Part shown: one piece after another, positions 36,104 through 44,351 of the stretch
How the letters are laid out: each line of letters opens with the position of its first letter
How positions within the stretch are numbered: the first letter of the stretch is position 1
The notes under the pieces: model-generated
The model's input: only the letters and a program-made list of their open reading frames with translations
What the model was told of the DNA's origin: nothing
Databases searched by the model: none
Origin: an uncultured Bacteroidia bacterium
Lineage (GTDB): Bacteria; Bacteroidota; Bacteroidia; Bacteroidales; UBA932
Length of the DNA stretch: 64,000 nucleotides
Direction of reading: 5' to 3'
Assembly (NCBI GenBank): GCA_902768665.1
Contig: CACXMA010000014.1
Span: 1-64,000, forward strand
Translations under genes and position numbers: made by a program

Positions 36104-36835
36104 ATGAAAGGAATTATTACGTTCTTTTTTATCTTAATGCAATCTTTGAGCGTGGCATGCGATACTACGCAACAGAACGAGTTCGTATGTCCTGATAGCT
36201 GCACATACAATAATGTGCGTTGTATTTGTATCCAACAAGAGGAGACTATCATAAAGGATCAAGGTATTCAGAAAAGCATTTTTGACTGGCAAGCGATTAT
36301 TGCTATTGTTGCAATTATTAGTTTAATAGTCTCATTGTGGCCTTATATGAGACGTGTGGCTATTAAGGGTAAAGTACTTAGTTATTGTTATTCTCCGAAT
36401 GGATCCGTACAATTGGAGAATACATATCATTCGGGCATTCTATACTATTTTAAGCTAGCTTTACATTGTTCCAATCAGAACTTTTACATCAAAGATATTA
36501 AAATAGATATGAAGTATAAGTCTGTTGGTATTCAGCACGCTATCGTTTTTTACGCTCATGATTTTCACCTCGTATTTGATGATGGGAAAAGGCGGAAACT
36601 AGCGATAGATAGTTTTGATAATTACTTACCATTTGAAACAGTTCTAAAAAAAGATGTCGCAAGGGGTTATCATATTACCTTTATTGTCCCTAAAATGGAT
36701 GCGTTTGAAGAATATGAAGAAATGATAATAACATTTATTCCTTTTTCTGGAAAAGAAAGAACAATTGTTTTAAAAGCAAAAGATAGAAAAAAGGACCTAA
36801 TGCTATTTGATGACAGCATTTGGAAAATAGAATAA
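36104..36835 (+). CDS. Membrane protein of unknown function (element cargo)
   Basis: 243 residues. N-terminal signal-like segment, a Cys-rich stretch (CPDSCTYNNVRCICIQQ), a membrane helix at about 62-82 (WQAIIAIVAIISLIVSLWPY) and a beta-rich cytoplasmic domain. No family recognised. Strongly AT-rich. It is bracketed by the integrase 3' end and a second copy of that 3' end, so it looks like an exchanged cargo gene. Confidence 0.6.
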   Translation: MKGIITFFFILMQSLSVACDTTQQNEFVCPDSCTYNNVRCICIQQEETIIKDQGIQKSIFDWQAIIAIVAIISLIVSLWPYMRRVAIKGKVLSYCYSPNGSVQLENTYHSGILYYFKLALHCSNQNFYIKDIKIDMKYKSVGIQHAIVFYAHDFHLVFDDGKRRKLAIDSFDNYLPFETVLKKDVARGYHITFIVPKMDAFEEYEEMIITFIPFSGKERTIVLKAKDRKKDLMLFDDSIWKIE

Positions 36836-36921
36836 TACGATAAGATTAACGTTTCTCTGAAAGAGTTCTCTGAGTAACAAAGCCCAAGCCCACATTCTTA
36901 TCACCTTAGAGGACCTGTCAT

Positions 36922-37143
36922 GTCAGGAAGAGAGAGGAAAGCATCAAGCCCAAATATGAAATCATCGGCACTCATGCCGGCCGACGCACCTTCATTTGTT
37001 TTACCCTCTCCAGCGGAATCCCGCCTCAGATTGTGATGAAATGGAACGGCCACTCCAACTTAAAAGCTATGAAACTATACATTGACATCGCCGAAAAGGT
37101 CAAGGCCGAGCAGATGGCAATCTTTTGAAAAGAATTTGAAGTG
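36922..37143 (+). pseudogene. Duplicated integrase C-terminal fragment
   Basis: In frame the stretch encodes ESIKPKYEIIGTHAGRRTF and on through SGIPPQIVMKWNGHSN to IDIAEKVKAEQMAIF. It is almost identical to the last 70 residues of the integrase, with a one-base insertion near the end and no start. It keeps the HAGRR, GHS and Tyr motifs but has no N-terminal part. It marks an earlier integrase or a recombination scar directly before the AbiGi-like gene. Confidence 0.9.
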
Positions 37144-37185
37144 ATAAAACATATTAGTATTTCACGATATCATCAACATAGCCTT

Positions 37186-37923
37186 ATGAAACTAACCAGT
37201 TCTTCTTTCTTTCATTTTGCAAAGGATATTGACACTATAAAAGCAATTCTGATAGAGGGATTCAAAGTGTTCTATTGCTTGGAAGAGATATACTCGACTC
37301 AAAGACAAGTTCAACATATTGGTATTCCGATGGTTAGCTTTTGCGATATTCCGTTGAACTTTGTGGCGGATAATAATTATGGGAGTTATGCTATAGGAAT
37401 GAAACATTCTTGGGGAGTGGTACACCAATTGGTGCCAGTGAGTTATTATCCCAACAACAAGGAGTGCTTTTCCACAAAAGCAATAATTCAAGCAACAAAT
37501 GCTTTTATGCGCAACCGGGCTGATGCTGAGAAATACCGGATTCTGGGTTATTCCAAGCCGATGTACAAAATAATACCTCCAAACGATCCCGCCATTTCTC
37601 GTGATAACTATAAGGAGAGAGAATGGAGGAAGGTTTATGCCTCTCTGCCTCCAAATGTGTGGAAAACGGAAGAAGAGTACAGAATGTATCGCGGAAAGAA
37701 GAATACCCCTAAAAAGCAGGTTGGGACTTCGTTGAAGTTTGGCGCCGAAGACATAGATTTTATTCTTATTCGTGAAAAAGACCGCAAAGACATGATAGAC
37801 TTTATTATGAGAGGAGGCTTTCATTATTTTGGTGGTAAAACTGTCGTTCCTGTAACATCTGATGACAGTGAATTGCTGTTGACTAAAATAGTTTCCTTTG
37901 ATAGTCTGATTACTAATTTGTGA
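37186..37923 (+). CDS. AbiGi-like abortive-infection protein
   Basis: 245 residues from ATG 37186. It matches the AbiGi family pattern: FFHFAKDIDTIKAILIEGFK, then IPMVSFCDIPL, YGSYAIGMKHSWG and PVSYY. AbiGi is classed as the antitoxin-like half of the lactococcal AbiG phage-exclusion pair. No AbiGii partner is adjacent; the next gene is an AlbA_2/ATPase protein. It may act alone, as many Bacteroidota homologues appear to. Strongly AT-rich. Confidence 0.7.
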   Translation: MKLTSSSFFHFAKDIDTIKAILIEGFKVFYCLEEIYSTQRQVQHIGIPMVSFCDIPLNFVADNNYGSYAIGMKHSWGVVHQLVPVSYYPNNKECFSTKAIIQATNAFMRNRADAEKYRILGYSKPMYKIIPPNDPAISRDNYKEREWRKVYASLPPNVWKTEEEYRMYRGKKNTPKKQVGTSLKFGAEDIDFILIREKDRKDMIDFIMRGGFHYFGGKTVVPVTSDDSELLLTKIVSFDSLITNL

Positions 37924-38042
37924 TTAGATAAGGTCTATTATTGTATGAATTAGCATTATATTCCAAGGTCATTTCCAAATAATCGCTAAAACGATAGATA
38001 GAGAATCTGACGAAAAGATTGCCGCCTTGAATGAAAATACTT

Positions 38043-38070
38043 TAACTTTGTAAGAAAGATACTTTGCAAT
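38043..38070 (+). promoter_or_regulatory. Promoter/leader block, copy 2
   Basis: Second copy of the TAACTTTG-TARGAAAGATACTTYGC block of 36035-36062, ending at the ATG of the AlbA_2 gene. Confidence 0.6.
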
Positions 38071-39525
38071 ATGGACGAAAAAGAAATAAAGGCCATAATC
38101 AGAGACATCCAAGCTTCGCCAACTGAGTGCGAATGGGTGGAGATTAAGCATGATAACGAGGACCCTGAATCGATTGGAGAGTATGTCTCAGCCTTGGCGA
38201 ACGGTGCAGCATATATGGGACAATCCCGAGGCTTCATGGCCTGGGGATTGGATGATAATACGCATCAGGTAATTGGCACAAAGTTCAACCCCAAGACTGC
38301 CAAGTATGGAAATGAGGAGCTTGAGAACTGGATATCACGTGGACTGAGTCCGCGTATTGACTTCTCCTTTCAAGAAATAACCCTTCCAGAGGGCCGGGTT
38401 GTTGTTATGATGATAGATTCTGCAGGGAATACACCCGTAAAGTTCAAGGGGACTGCTTATATTCGCGTCGGTACATACAAAAAGAAGCTTGCCGATTATC
38501 CTGAACGTGAAAGAAAGATATGGCAGAATACCCAGAACAGCTCATTTGAAACGAAGATTGCGAAGTCGGCAGTATCTGCTGATGAGGTTTTGGGGCTTCT
38601 GGATTACTCCAAGATTTTCAGCTTGTTGCACTTGCCATTCCCTGATTCGAAAGCAGCGATCATTGACAAGTTGGTCGAAGAGCAGTTAATTGTAAGAAGG
38701 CAATCATGCTTTGACATCACGAATCTTGGGGCTATTCTATTCGCGAACGACTTAAAGCAATTCGAATTATTGGCGAGAAAGGCTGTAAGGGTCATCTTCT
38801 ACAAGGAGAACGATAGGATTAACGCCATCAAGGAGCAAGTTGGAGGAAAAGGATATGCTGTCGGATTTGAGGGACTTGTTGATTATATCAGTGCCAATCT
38901 GCCCGTTAATGAAGAGATAGGGAAAGCTCTTCGCAAGGAGATACCGATGTATCCGCCAGTTGCCATTCGCGAGTTTGTGGCCAATGCTTTAATTCATCAA
39001 GATTTCTCCATAGGAGGTTCTTCTCCGATGATAGAGATCTTCTCAAATCGTATGGAAATTACAAATCCAGGCAAGCCTTTGATTGATGTTTTCCGTTTCA
39101 TCGATCACGCTCCAATTAGCAGGAATGAAAAGCTTGCCTCGTTGATGAGAAGGATGAATATCTGTGAGGAACGAGGAAGTGGAATTGACCGAGCTCTTCT
39201 GCAATGCGAGATTTACCAACTCCCTGCACCAGACTTCCAGCGTGATGAGTTGTTTACTAAGGTGATTATGTTTGCCCCTATGACTCTTCGCCAGATGAAT
39301 AAAGAAGATAAACGCAGGGCATGCTATCAGCACTGCTGCTTGGAGTATCTTTCCGGCAAAAAGATGACCAATGAGAGTTTTAGAGGACGTCTCAACATCA
39401 GTGATGAGAATTATTCAATAGCGTCGCGTATTATTTCCGACACTATCGCTGCAAAGTATATCAAACTAGATGACGCAGTAGCTTCTTCCAAGAAGTATGC
39501 GAGGTACGTTCCATTTTGGGTGTGA
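38071..39525 (+). CDS. AlbA_2 (Schlafen-type) and HATPase protein
   Basis: 484 residues. The N-terminal AlbA_2 domain (about 1-150) has ECEWVEIKHDNEDPESIGEY, ALANGAAY and TAYIRVGTYKKKL. The C-terminal GHKL-like ATPase region has AIREFVANALIHQDFS and NPGKPLIDVFRF, and EERGSGIDR, then a winged helix. Relatives (COG2865) are called transcriptional regulators or divergent AAA_4 proteins and are frequent in defence and mobile islands. Role here unknown. Confidence 0.85.
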   Translation: MDEKEIKAIIRDIQASPTECEWVEIKHDNEDPESIGEYVSALANGAAYMGQSRGFMAWGLDDNTHQVIGTKFNPKTAKYGNEELENWISRGLSPRIDFSFQEITLPEGRVVVMMIDSAGNTPVKFKGTAYIRVGTYKKKLADYPERERKIWQNTQNSSFETKIAKSAVSADEVLGLLDYSKIFSLLHLPFPDSKAAIIDKLVEEQLIVRRQSCFDITNLGAILFANDLKQFELLARKAVRVIFYKENDRINAIKEQVGGKGYAVGFEGLVDYISANLPVNEEIGKALRKEIPMYPPVAIREFVANALIHQDFSIGGSSPMIEIFSNRMEITNPGKPLIDVFRFIDHAPISRNEKLASLMRRMNICEERGSGIDRALLQCEIYQLPAPDFQRDELFTKVIMFAPMTLRQMNKEDKRRACYQHCCLEYLSGKKMTNESFRGRLNISDENYSIASRIISDTIAAKYIKLDDAVASSKKYARYVPFWV

Positions 39526-39526
39526 T

Positions 39527-39622
39527 CTTATGTGACCATTATGTGACTGAAGCTCTTTGCTGTATCGTTAAGTGATTGATATTCAGCGCGGTCTTTATGT
39601 GATGGTTATGTGATTAAGCTCT
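39527..39622 (+). repeat. Two 30-bp imperfect direct repeats with TTATGTGA pairs
   Basis: Copies at 39527-39556 and 39594-39622. Each contains two TATGTGA words about 11 bp apart and ends AAGCTCT. They lie between the AlbA_2 gene and the small membrane gene and could be operator or recombination scars. Confidence 0.7.
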
Positions 39623-39630
39623 CGGAACCT

Positions 39631-39843
39631 ATGCCCCACAACGACAAACATTACCAAAAGCTCCTACGGACCTACAAGTTCGTAATCAAGATGGTGTTGG
39701 CGGCCCTGTTCGTGCTGGCCGTCGGCCTGTCGCTCATGTGGCTTTTCGGCCGGCTTGGTGGCTGTTTCATTAGCCGAGGCTGGCAAGTGTTTTTCATCAT
39801 TGTCTTTGCCCTTCTTGTCGCCGGTCTCCAGATTCCCGGGTAA
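39631..39843 (+). CDS. Small two-helix membrane protein
   Basis: 70 residues from ATG 39631 (the frame opens at 39610). Two hydrophobic helices, VIKMVLAALFVLAVGLSLMW and WQVFFIIVFALLVAGLQI. No family recognised. Composition returns to the GC-richer style of the DUF3853/DUF3987 part of the element. Confidence 0.55.
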   Translation: MPHNDKHYQKLLRTYKFVIKMVLAALFVLAVGLSLMWLFGRLGGCFISRGWQVFFIIVFALLVAGLQIPG

Positions 39844-39846
39844 ATC

Positions 39847-40149
39847 ATGGACATCCGGAAGATTGATATGGACAATCCATCTCCTGCTCAATCCCAGAAC
39901 CCCAAGCCCTATGCCGCCATCCTGGAATAAGCCAGAAAAGAAGACCTCATCGACGAGGACAACCGCCTCCAGGTCCCGCGTTCCGATTTTGTCCGCTTCA
40001 TAGTGAAGAACGGCTACTTCAAGTCATACCGGAAGGAGAATTGGAAGGCAATCGACAATGTTCTCAAAGACTGGCGCACCGGAGTCCCCATTTCAGCCGA
40101 CCAACTGACTCAAACCTACCAAGACCTTCAGGGTCGCGGACAGCTCTGA
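39847..40149 (+). pseudogene. Small element gene with an internal TAA
   Basis: One frame from ATG 39847 to TGA 40149 (100 residues) is interrupted by TAA at 39928-39930, after MDIRKIDMDNPSPAQ and PYAAILE. Beyond it the frame continues ARKEDLIDEDNRLQVPRSDF and FKSYRKENWKAIDNVLKDW, clearly coding-like. The gene immediately follows the membrane gene. It is either decayed or read through. Confidence 0.65.
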
Positions 40150-40157
40150 TAATCAAG

Positions 40158-40213
40158 TCTATTCGAATCTATTCGGCATCTATCTTGGTCTATTCTTGGC
40201 CCCGATAGATGCC
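40158..40213 (+). repeat. Iteron-like TCTATTC array with inverted repeat
   Basis: TCTAT(T/C) words start at 40158, 40168, 40179 and 40189, spaced 10-11 bp, so they lie on one helical face. A perfect 10-bp inverted repeat, GGCATCTATC (40175-40184) and GATAGATGCC (40204-40213), overlaps them. It lies upstream of the DUF3853-DUF3987 genes. Candidate operator or replication origin. Confidence 0.65.
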
Positions 40214-40261
40214 GTTTCCGTTCATCATAGTTTCCTTTGTACCAGCAATCCTCCGGGGAAG

Positions 40262-40357
40262 ATGAGTGCCGAACCGGATGAAGAAAGCCAAGTGCAAAAC
40301 CAGGCGAATCACTCAACGTCCTGGCACGCACACCATCAAGTCCTACTTAAACTATGA
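40262..40357 (+). CDS. Possible 31-residue leader peptide
   Basis: ATG 40262 to TGA 40355-40357. The stop overlaps the ATG of the DUF3853 gene (ATGA), which would allow translational coupling. The peptide MSAEPDEESQVQNQANHS and its His-rich end match nothing I know. Chance is possible. Confidence 0.25.
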   Translation: MSAEPDEESQVQNQANHSTSWHAHHQVLLKL

Positions 40358-40656
40358 CACACGGATTTGACATCGCCCGTCCCTTGGGCGCCATGACCAT
40401 CGGGGAATTCCTGGAGATGTTCGAAGAACACCTTCGCACCACTAACACCCAGTCCATGCCCGCTCATACCGGCGTAGCGCAAAAGCACCTTGTCTACGGC
40501 CTTCGTGGCATTCAGGAACTCCTGGGCTGCTCCCACAAGAGCGCCCAGTACTACAAAGACCACGTCATCCGCGAGGCCGTCAGCCAAAACGGAAGGAATA
40601 TTGTTGTCGATGCCGATAAGGCACTGGAACTCTTTAATCAGCGGAGGACCAAGTAA
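40354..40656 (+). CDS. DUF3853-family protein
   Basis: 100 residues. The conserved part LVYGLRGIQELLGCSHKSAQYYKDHVIREAV is a helix-turn-helix of MerR/excisionase type, followed by IVVDADKALELF. DUF3853 proteins are a signature of Bacteroidota mobilisable islands, usually before DUF3987. It may be an excisionase or a regulator. Its TAA shares a base with the ATG of the next gene. Confidence 0.8.
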   Translation: MTHGFDIARPLGAMTIGEFLEMFEEHLRTTNTQSMPAHTGVAQKHLVYGLRGIQELLGCSHKSAQYYKDHVIREAVSQNGRNIVVDADKALELFNQRRTK

Positions 40657-42182
40657 TGAGTCTCAACGATATTGACCCAATCGCCGCCATCACGGCGGAG
40701 ATAGAGAAGGCCGAGGCCGAATGGGCCGCCAAAGCCAAAGGAAATCCATCACTACCATCAAAACCATCATCTCCATCACCGGCCCTCTCCGGGAATCAGT
40801 ATCAGGAAGACTCCCTTGATGCCAATGATGGAACTGATGGAAACGATGGGAACATCCTCATGCCCACTTTCTACAGCAAGGTTAAGGACCAGCTTCCGCC
40901 CTTCCTCCAGAAAGTAGCCGATATCAGCGACTCAGAGGCTGATGCAGATATGCTCATCCTGGGCACCCTTGCAGCCATATCGGCCAGCCTGTCCAACATC
41001 TATGCCATCTACGCACGCCGGGAACTCTTCACCAACCTCTACCTCTTCGTCACCGCCCGCGCCGGCAGCGGCAAAGGCCGACTCTCCCTCTGCCGTGCCA
41101 TTGTGGACCCCATCCACGAAGAGCTGAGGGCCGAGAGTAATCGTCTGGAAGAACAGTTCCGGCTAGAAAAGGAGCAATACAAGCGCCAGAAGAAAGGAGA
41201 TGGCATACCGGAGCCCACTCCGCCGCCTATCCGCCTTCTCTTCATCCCAGCCAACAGCAGCGCCACCGCCGTCTATCAAGCCCTCAACGAGAATGAAGGC
41301 CAGGGTCTCCTCTTTGAGACCGAAGGCGACGTCCTTGCCGCCAGCTTCGGCCAGGACTTCGGAGACTTCTCCCAGGGCCTCCGCCAGGGCTTCCAGAACG
41401 AGCCCATCTCCTACCTGCGCCGCACGGAAAGAGAATACGTCTGCATCAAGCAGCCCCGTATCTCCACTATCCTCTCCGGCACGCCCCAGCAAGTTACCAA
41501 CCTGATGACCAGCGTAGAAAACGGCCTCTTCTCCCGCTTCCTGTTCTACTGTCTGGACAAACCCCTTGTCTGGCTCGATGTCTTGGATGAAGGAGATGGA
41601 GAGTCACTGGATGACCATTTCAAGGCGCTTGGCAGCCAGTTCTTCACTTTCTACCATAGCCTGCAGGAGAACGCCCGTATCAAGATTCGTCTCACAGAAG
41701 AACAAGGCCAGGCGTTCAACAAGCATTTCGGCCAGCTCCAGGCCGAATACTACGCCATCTTCGGAGACGATACCATCGCTTCTGTCCGCCGCCTGGCGGT
41801 GAGCACCTTCCGCATAGCTATGATCCTCACTGCCCTCCGGATGATGGAAGACCGCAACTTCTCCACCCTCCGCTACGTCCGGGCCGATGACTTCACCACC
41901 GCCATGACCATCAGCTCCGTCCTCCAGCAGCACATGCTCCGCGTCATCAGTGAACTTCCGAGGAAAACGATGCCCCGGACTCCCGCTGGCCAAACCAAGG
42001 ACACCATCCTCCTGCAAACCTTCTGGGATAATCTCCCTGACGAGTTCGAAGCCAAAGACTTCAAAGAGATTGCCACTTCCATAGGACTCACCACCCCCAC
42101 TGCCGAGCGCTACATCCGTGCCTGGACCGGAACGAGGCTGGAGAAAGTGGTAAGAGGGAAATATAGGAAGCGGCAGATATAA
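40656..42182 (+). CDS. DUF3987-family P-loop protein
   Basis: 508 residues. A disordered Ser/Pro-rich N-terminus of about 70 residues is followed by the DUF3987 ATPase: Walker A in TARAGSGKGRLSLC, then LLFIPANSSATAVYQAL, FETEGDVLAAS, STILSGTPQQV and NGLFSRFLFY. A C-terminal winged-helix-like part ends the protein. Family members lie in replication or mobilisation modules of Bacteroidota elements. The function is not established; a primase/helicase-like role is often assumed. Confidence 0.85.
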   Translation: MSLNDIDPIAAITAEIEKAEAEWAAKAKGNPSLPSKPSSPSPALSGNQYQEDSLDANDGTDGNDGNILMPTFYSKVKDQLPPFLQKVADISDSEADADMLILGTLAAISASLSNIYAIYARRELFTNLYLFVTARAGSGKGRLSLCRAIVDPIHEELRAESNRLEEQFRLEKEQYKRQKKGDGIPEPTPPPIRLLFIPANSSATAVYQALNENEGQGLLFETEGDVLAASFGQDFGDFSQGLRQGFQNEPISYLRRTEREYVCIKQPRISTILSGTPQQVTNLMTSVENGLFSRFLFYCLDKPLVWLDVLDEGDGESLDDHFKALGSQFFTFYHSLQENARIKIRLTEEQGQAFNKHFGQLQAEYYAIFGDDTIASVRRLAVSTFRIAMILTALRMMEDRNFSTLRYVRADDFTTAMTISSVLQQHMLRVISELPRKTMPRTPAGQTKDTILLQTFWDNLPDEFEAKDFKEIATSIGLTTPTAERYIRAWTGTRLEKVVRGKYRKRQI

Positions 42183-42237
42183 ACATGTATCAATCAGCCT
42201 CTTGCATATAATTGCCGCTTATTTCAGAGAAAATCGT

Positions 42238-42245
42238 TAAATTTG
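42238..42245 (+). promoter_or_regulatory. -7 element of the restriction-modification gene
   Basis: TAAATTTG, 26 bp before ATG 42271, in an AT-rich gap after the DUF3987 gene. No good TTG at the usual distance. Confidence 0.5.
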
Positions 42246-42270
42246 TAATCATAACACAGTGCAAAACATA

Positions 42271-44313
42271 ATGGCCCAATCCGTAGAACCCCAGATAGCC
42301 GACCTTGCAAATGGCTGGCTTAAGCATTATAAACTCAAATACTTCATTGAGCAGGACGCACCTAATGCAGAGATTAAAAATGCTCTGCTGGAATATGAAT
42401 CCAAACAAGGCGGATCTGGAGGGAACAGGCCCGATTGCAATTTGATTCTGCAAGACAGCGAGGGGAAATGGTGGCCGATTCTCATTGAATATAAAGGCCA
42501 TAAAGACAAACTTGCCAAATTGGATTCCGAAGGCCATGTGGCTAATCGTAATGCAAAGGGACAGCCTGAATACAAGAATATCAGTCAATATGCTGTAAAC
42601 GGTGCCGTTCATTATGCAAATGCAATTTTGCATTACACAACATACGAGCACGTCATTGCTATTGGAATAACTGGTTACCGGGATGAGGCGACAAAAGAAC
42701 TGCACCATGAGATTGGCGTATATTATGTTGGCAAAAACAACTACGGTGCTGGCCAGCGAGTAGACAATTATTCAGACCTTTCTTTTCTCGCTCCGAAGCA
42801 TTTTGAGGAGTTCATTGAGAAGGTCAGAAACTTAAGCCTCACCCCAGAGGAACTCGAGAAACTCAAACAGCGTCGCGAACAAGAAATCAATATCAGCCTC
42901 GTAAAGCTGAATAATGACATCTATCAGAGTGAGAAGGGCATTTCCGAAAGCGGCAGAGTTTATCTTGTGGCTGCGACAATTATTGCAACGCTTGGTATTC
43001 CAGGAAAAGTTAAGCCTTTGGAGAAGGCCGATCTCAAATCAAGCAAAGAGCAAGGGAACCGAGATGGAGATATAATCGTCCGGAAAATCGAAGCATTCCT
43101 TTCGGAGAAGAATATCCCAAAAGACAAACAGGGGCTTATTGTACGTACGCTGCAAAACACGCTTACCACAGACAACATTAACCGCCCTATTGATGGAGAA
43201 AGTCAGCTTAAGAGAGTATTCTGCAAGATTGTAGATGATCTGGGTATCTATTACAAAATTGGATTGTCTACGGACTTTACCGGACGTCTGTTCAACGAGA
43301 TGTACCAGTGGCTTGGATTCACTCAGGACAAGCTTAACGATGTGGTTTTGACGCCATCATATGTGGCAACGCTTTTGGTTCGCCTGGCACGCGTAAACAG
43401 GAATAGCTACGTATGGGATTTCGCAACGGGTAGCGCGGGTTTGCTCGTTGCAGCGATGAATGAAATGCTTGCCGACGCGAAGGAAAACATCCATTCACCT
43501 GAAGAGCTTCTGGTCAAAGAAGCCACTATCAAAGCGAAACAGCTTCTCGGACTCGAGATTCTTGAGAATATCTACATGCTGGCTATCCTTAACATGATCC
43601 TCATGGGAGACGGGTCTTCGAACATCCTTAATAAGGATTCCCTTCAAGATTTCGATGGCAAATATGGTTTTGGTAACACGAATGAGGCATTCCCAGCAGA
43701 TGCTTTTGTACTTAATCCCCCGTACTCGGCCCCAGGGAATGGAATGGTCTTCGTGGAAAAAGCCTTGTCTATGATGAACCATGGCTATGCAGCGATAATC
43801 ATCCAGAATTCCGCAGGAAGTGGCAAAGCTTCTGATTACAATAAACGGATCCTAAGACATTCTTCCCTTATCGCAAGCATAAAAATGCCAATAGATCTTT
43901 TTATTGGCAAAAGTTCTGTTCAGACGAATATCTATGTATTCCGTGTTGGTGAGGCACACAGGAAGGACGATGTGGTTAGATTCATTGATTTTAGCAGTGA
44001 CGGATACACACGTTCAAACCGCAAAAAGGCTTCAGTGAACCTTAGAGACACAAACCATGCGCGAGAAAAATATCAGGAAGTATCTAGTATAGTCAGAAAC
44101 GGAAAATCTGCTCTGAAGTTTATTGATGCTCAATGTTTTTATGAAGGGCATATTGACCCTCTAAAGGGTGATGATTGGAATTGGAATCCGACAATAGATA
44201 CTCGTCCCACCCTCGATGATTTCCGAAAGACTGTTTCCGATTACTTATCCTGGGAAGTAGCTAATCTAATCAAGAATCAAGCGACAACGGAGGACGGCCT
44301 GGGAAAATTTTAG
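42271..44313 (+). CDS. Type IIG/BcgI-like nuclease-methyltransferase (RM) subunit
   Basis: 680 residues from ATG 42271 (GTG 42259 is an alternative). The N-terminal PD-(D/E)XK nuclease domain has Asp 55 in GGNRPDCNLIL and Glu 73-x-Lys 75 in WWPILIEYKG. The gamma-type N6-adenine methyltransferase has motif I near residue 383 (VWDFATGSAGL) and motif IV NPPY at 482-485. So cutting and methylation lie on one chain, and no separate HsdR is needed or present. The frame ends GLGKF-TAG. The last codons form a G_GGA_AAA slippery site, after which the specificity frame continues in -1. Confidence 0.9.
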   Translation: MAQSVEPQIADLANGWLKHYKLKYFIEQDAPNAEIKNALLEYESKQGGSGGNRPDCNLILQDSEGKWWPILIEYKGHKDKLAKLDSEGHVANRNAKGQPEYKNISQYAVNGAVHYANAILHYTTYEHVIAIGITGYRDEATKELHHEIGVYYVGKNNYGAGQRVDNYSDLSFLAPKHFEEFIEKVRNLSLTPEELEKLKQRREQEINISLVKLNNDIYQSEKGISESGRVYLVAATIIATLGIPGKVKPLEKADLKSSKEQGNRDGDIIVRKIEAFLSEKNIPKDKQGLIVRTLQNTLTTDNINRPIDGESQLKRVFCKIVDDLGIYYKIGLSTDFTGRLFNEMYQWLGFTQDKLNDVVLTPSYVATLLVRLARVNRNSYVWDFATGSAGLLVAAMNEMLADAKENIHSPEELLVKEATIKAKQLLGLEILENIYMLAILNMILMGDGSSNILNKDSLQDFDGKYGFGNTNEAFPADAFVLNPPYSAPGNGMVFVEKALSMMNHGYAAIIIQNSAGSGKASDYNKRILRHSSLIASIKMPIDLFIGKSSVQTNIYVFRVGEAHRKDDVVRFIDFSSDGYTRSNRKKASVNLRDTNHAREKYQEVSSIVRNGKSALKFIDAQCFYEGHIDPLKGDDWNWNPTIDTRPTLDDFRKTVSDYLSWEVANLIKNQATTEDGLGKF

Positions 44314-44351
44314 CCCCACTTGACAAACGTCTACGTTCAGTCAAGTGGGGC
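44301..44351 (+). promoter_or_regulatory. Predicted -1 programmed frameshift signal
   Basis: The heptamer GGGAAAA (44301-44307) is phased G_GGA_AAA in the RM frame, the X_XXY_YYZ form. The zero-frame stop TAG is two codons on (44311-44313). After a 5-base spacer, GCCCCACTTGAC (44313-44324) pairs perfectly with GTCAAGTGGGGC (44340-44351); inside, AACGT and ACGTT can extend the stem. Slipping -1 enters the specificity frame directly, which has no start codon of its own. Confidence 0.75.

Noticed and set aside
44313..44351. Reading the RM/S junction hairpin as an intrinsic terminator
   Set aside because: No T-run follows the stem on the coding strand, and coding sequence continues through it in the -1 frame.
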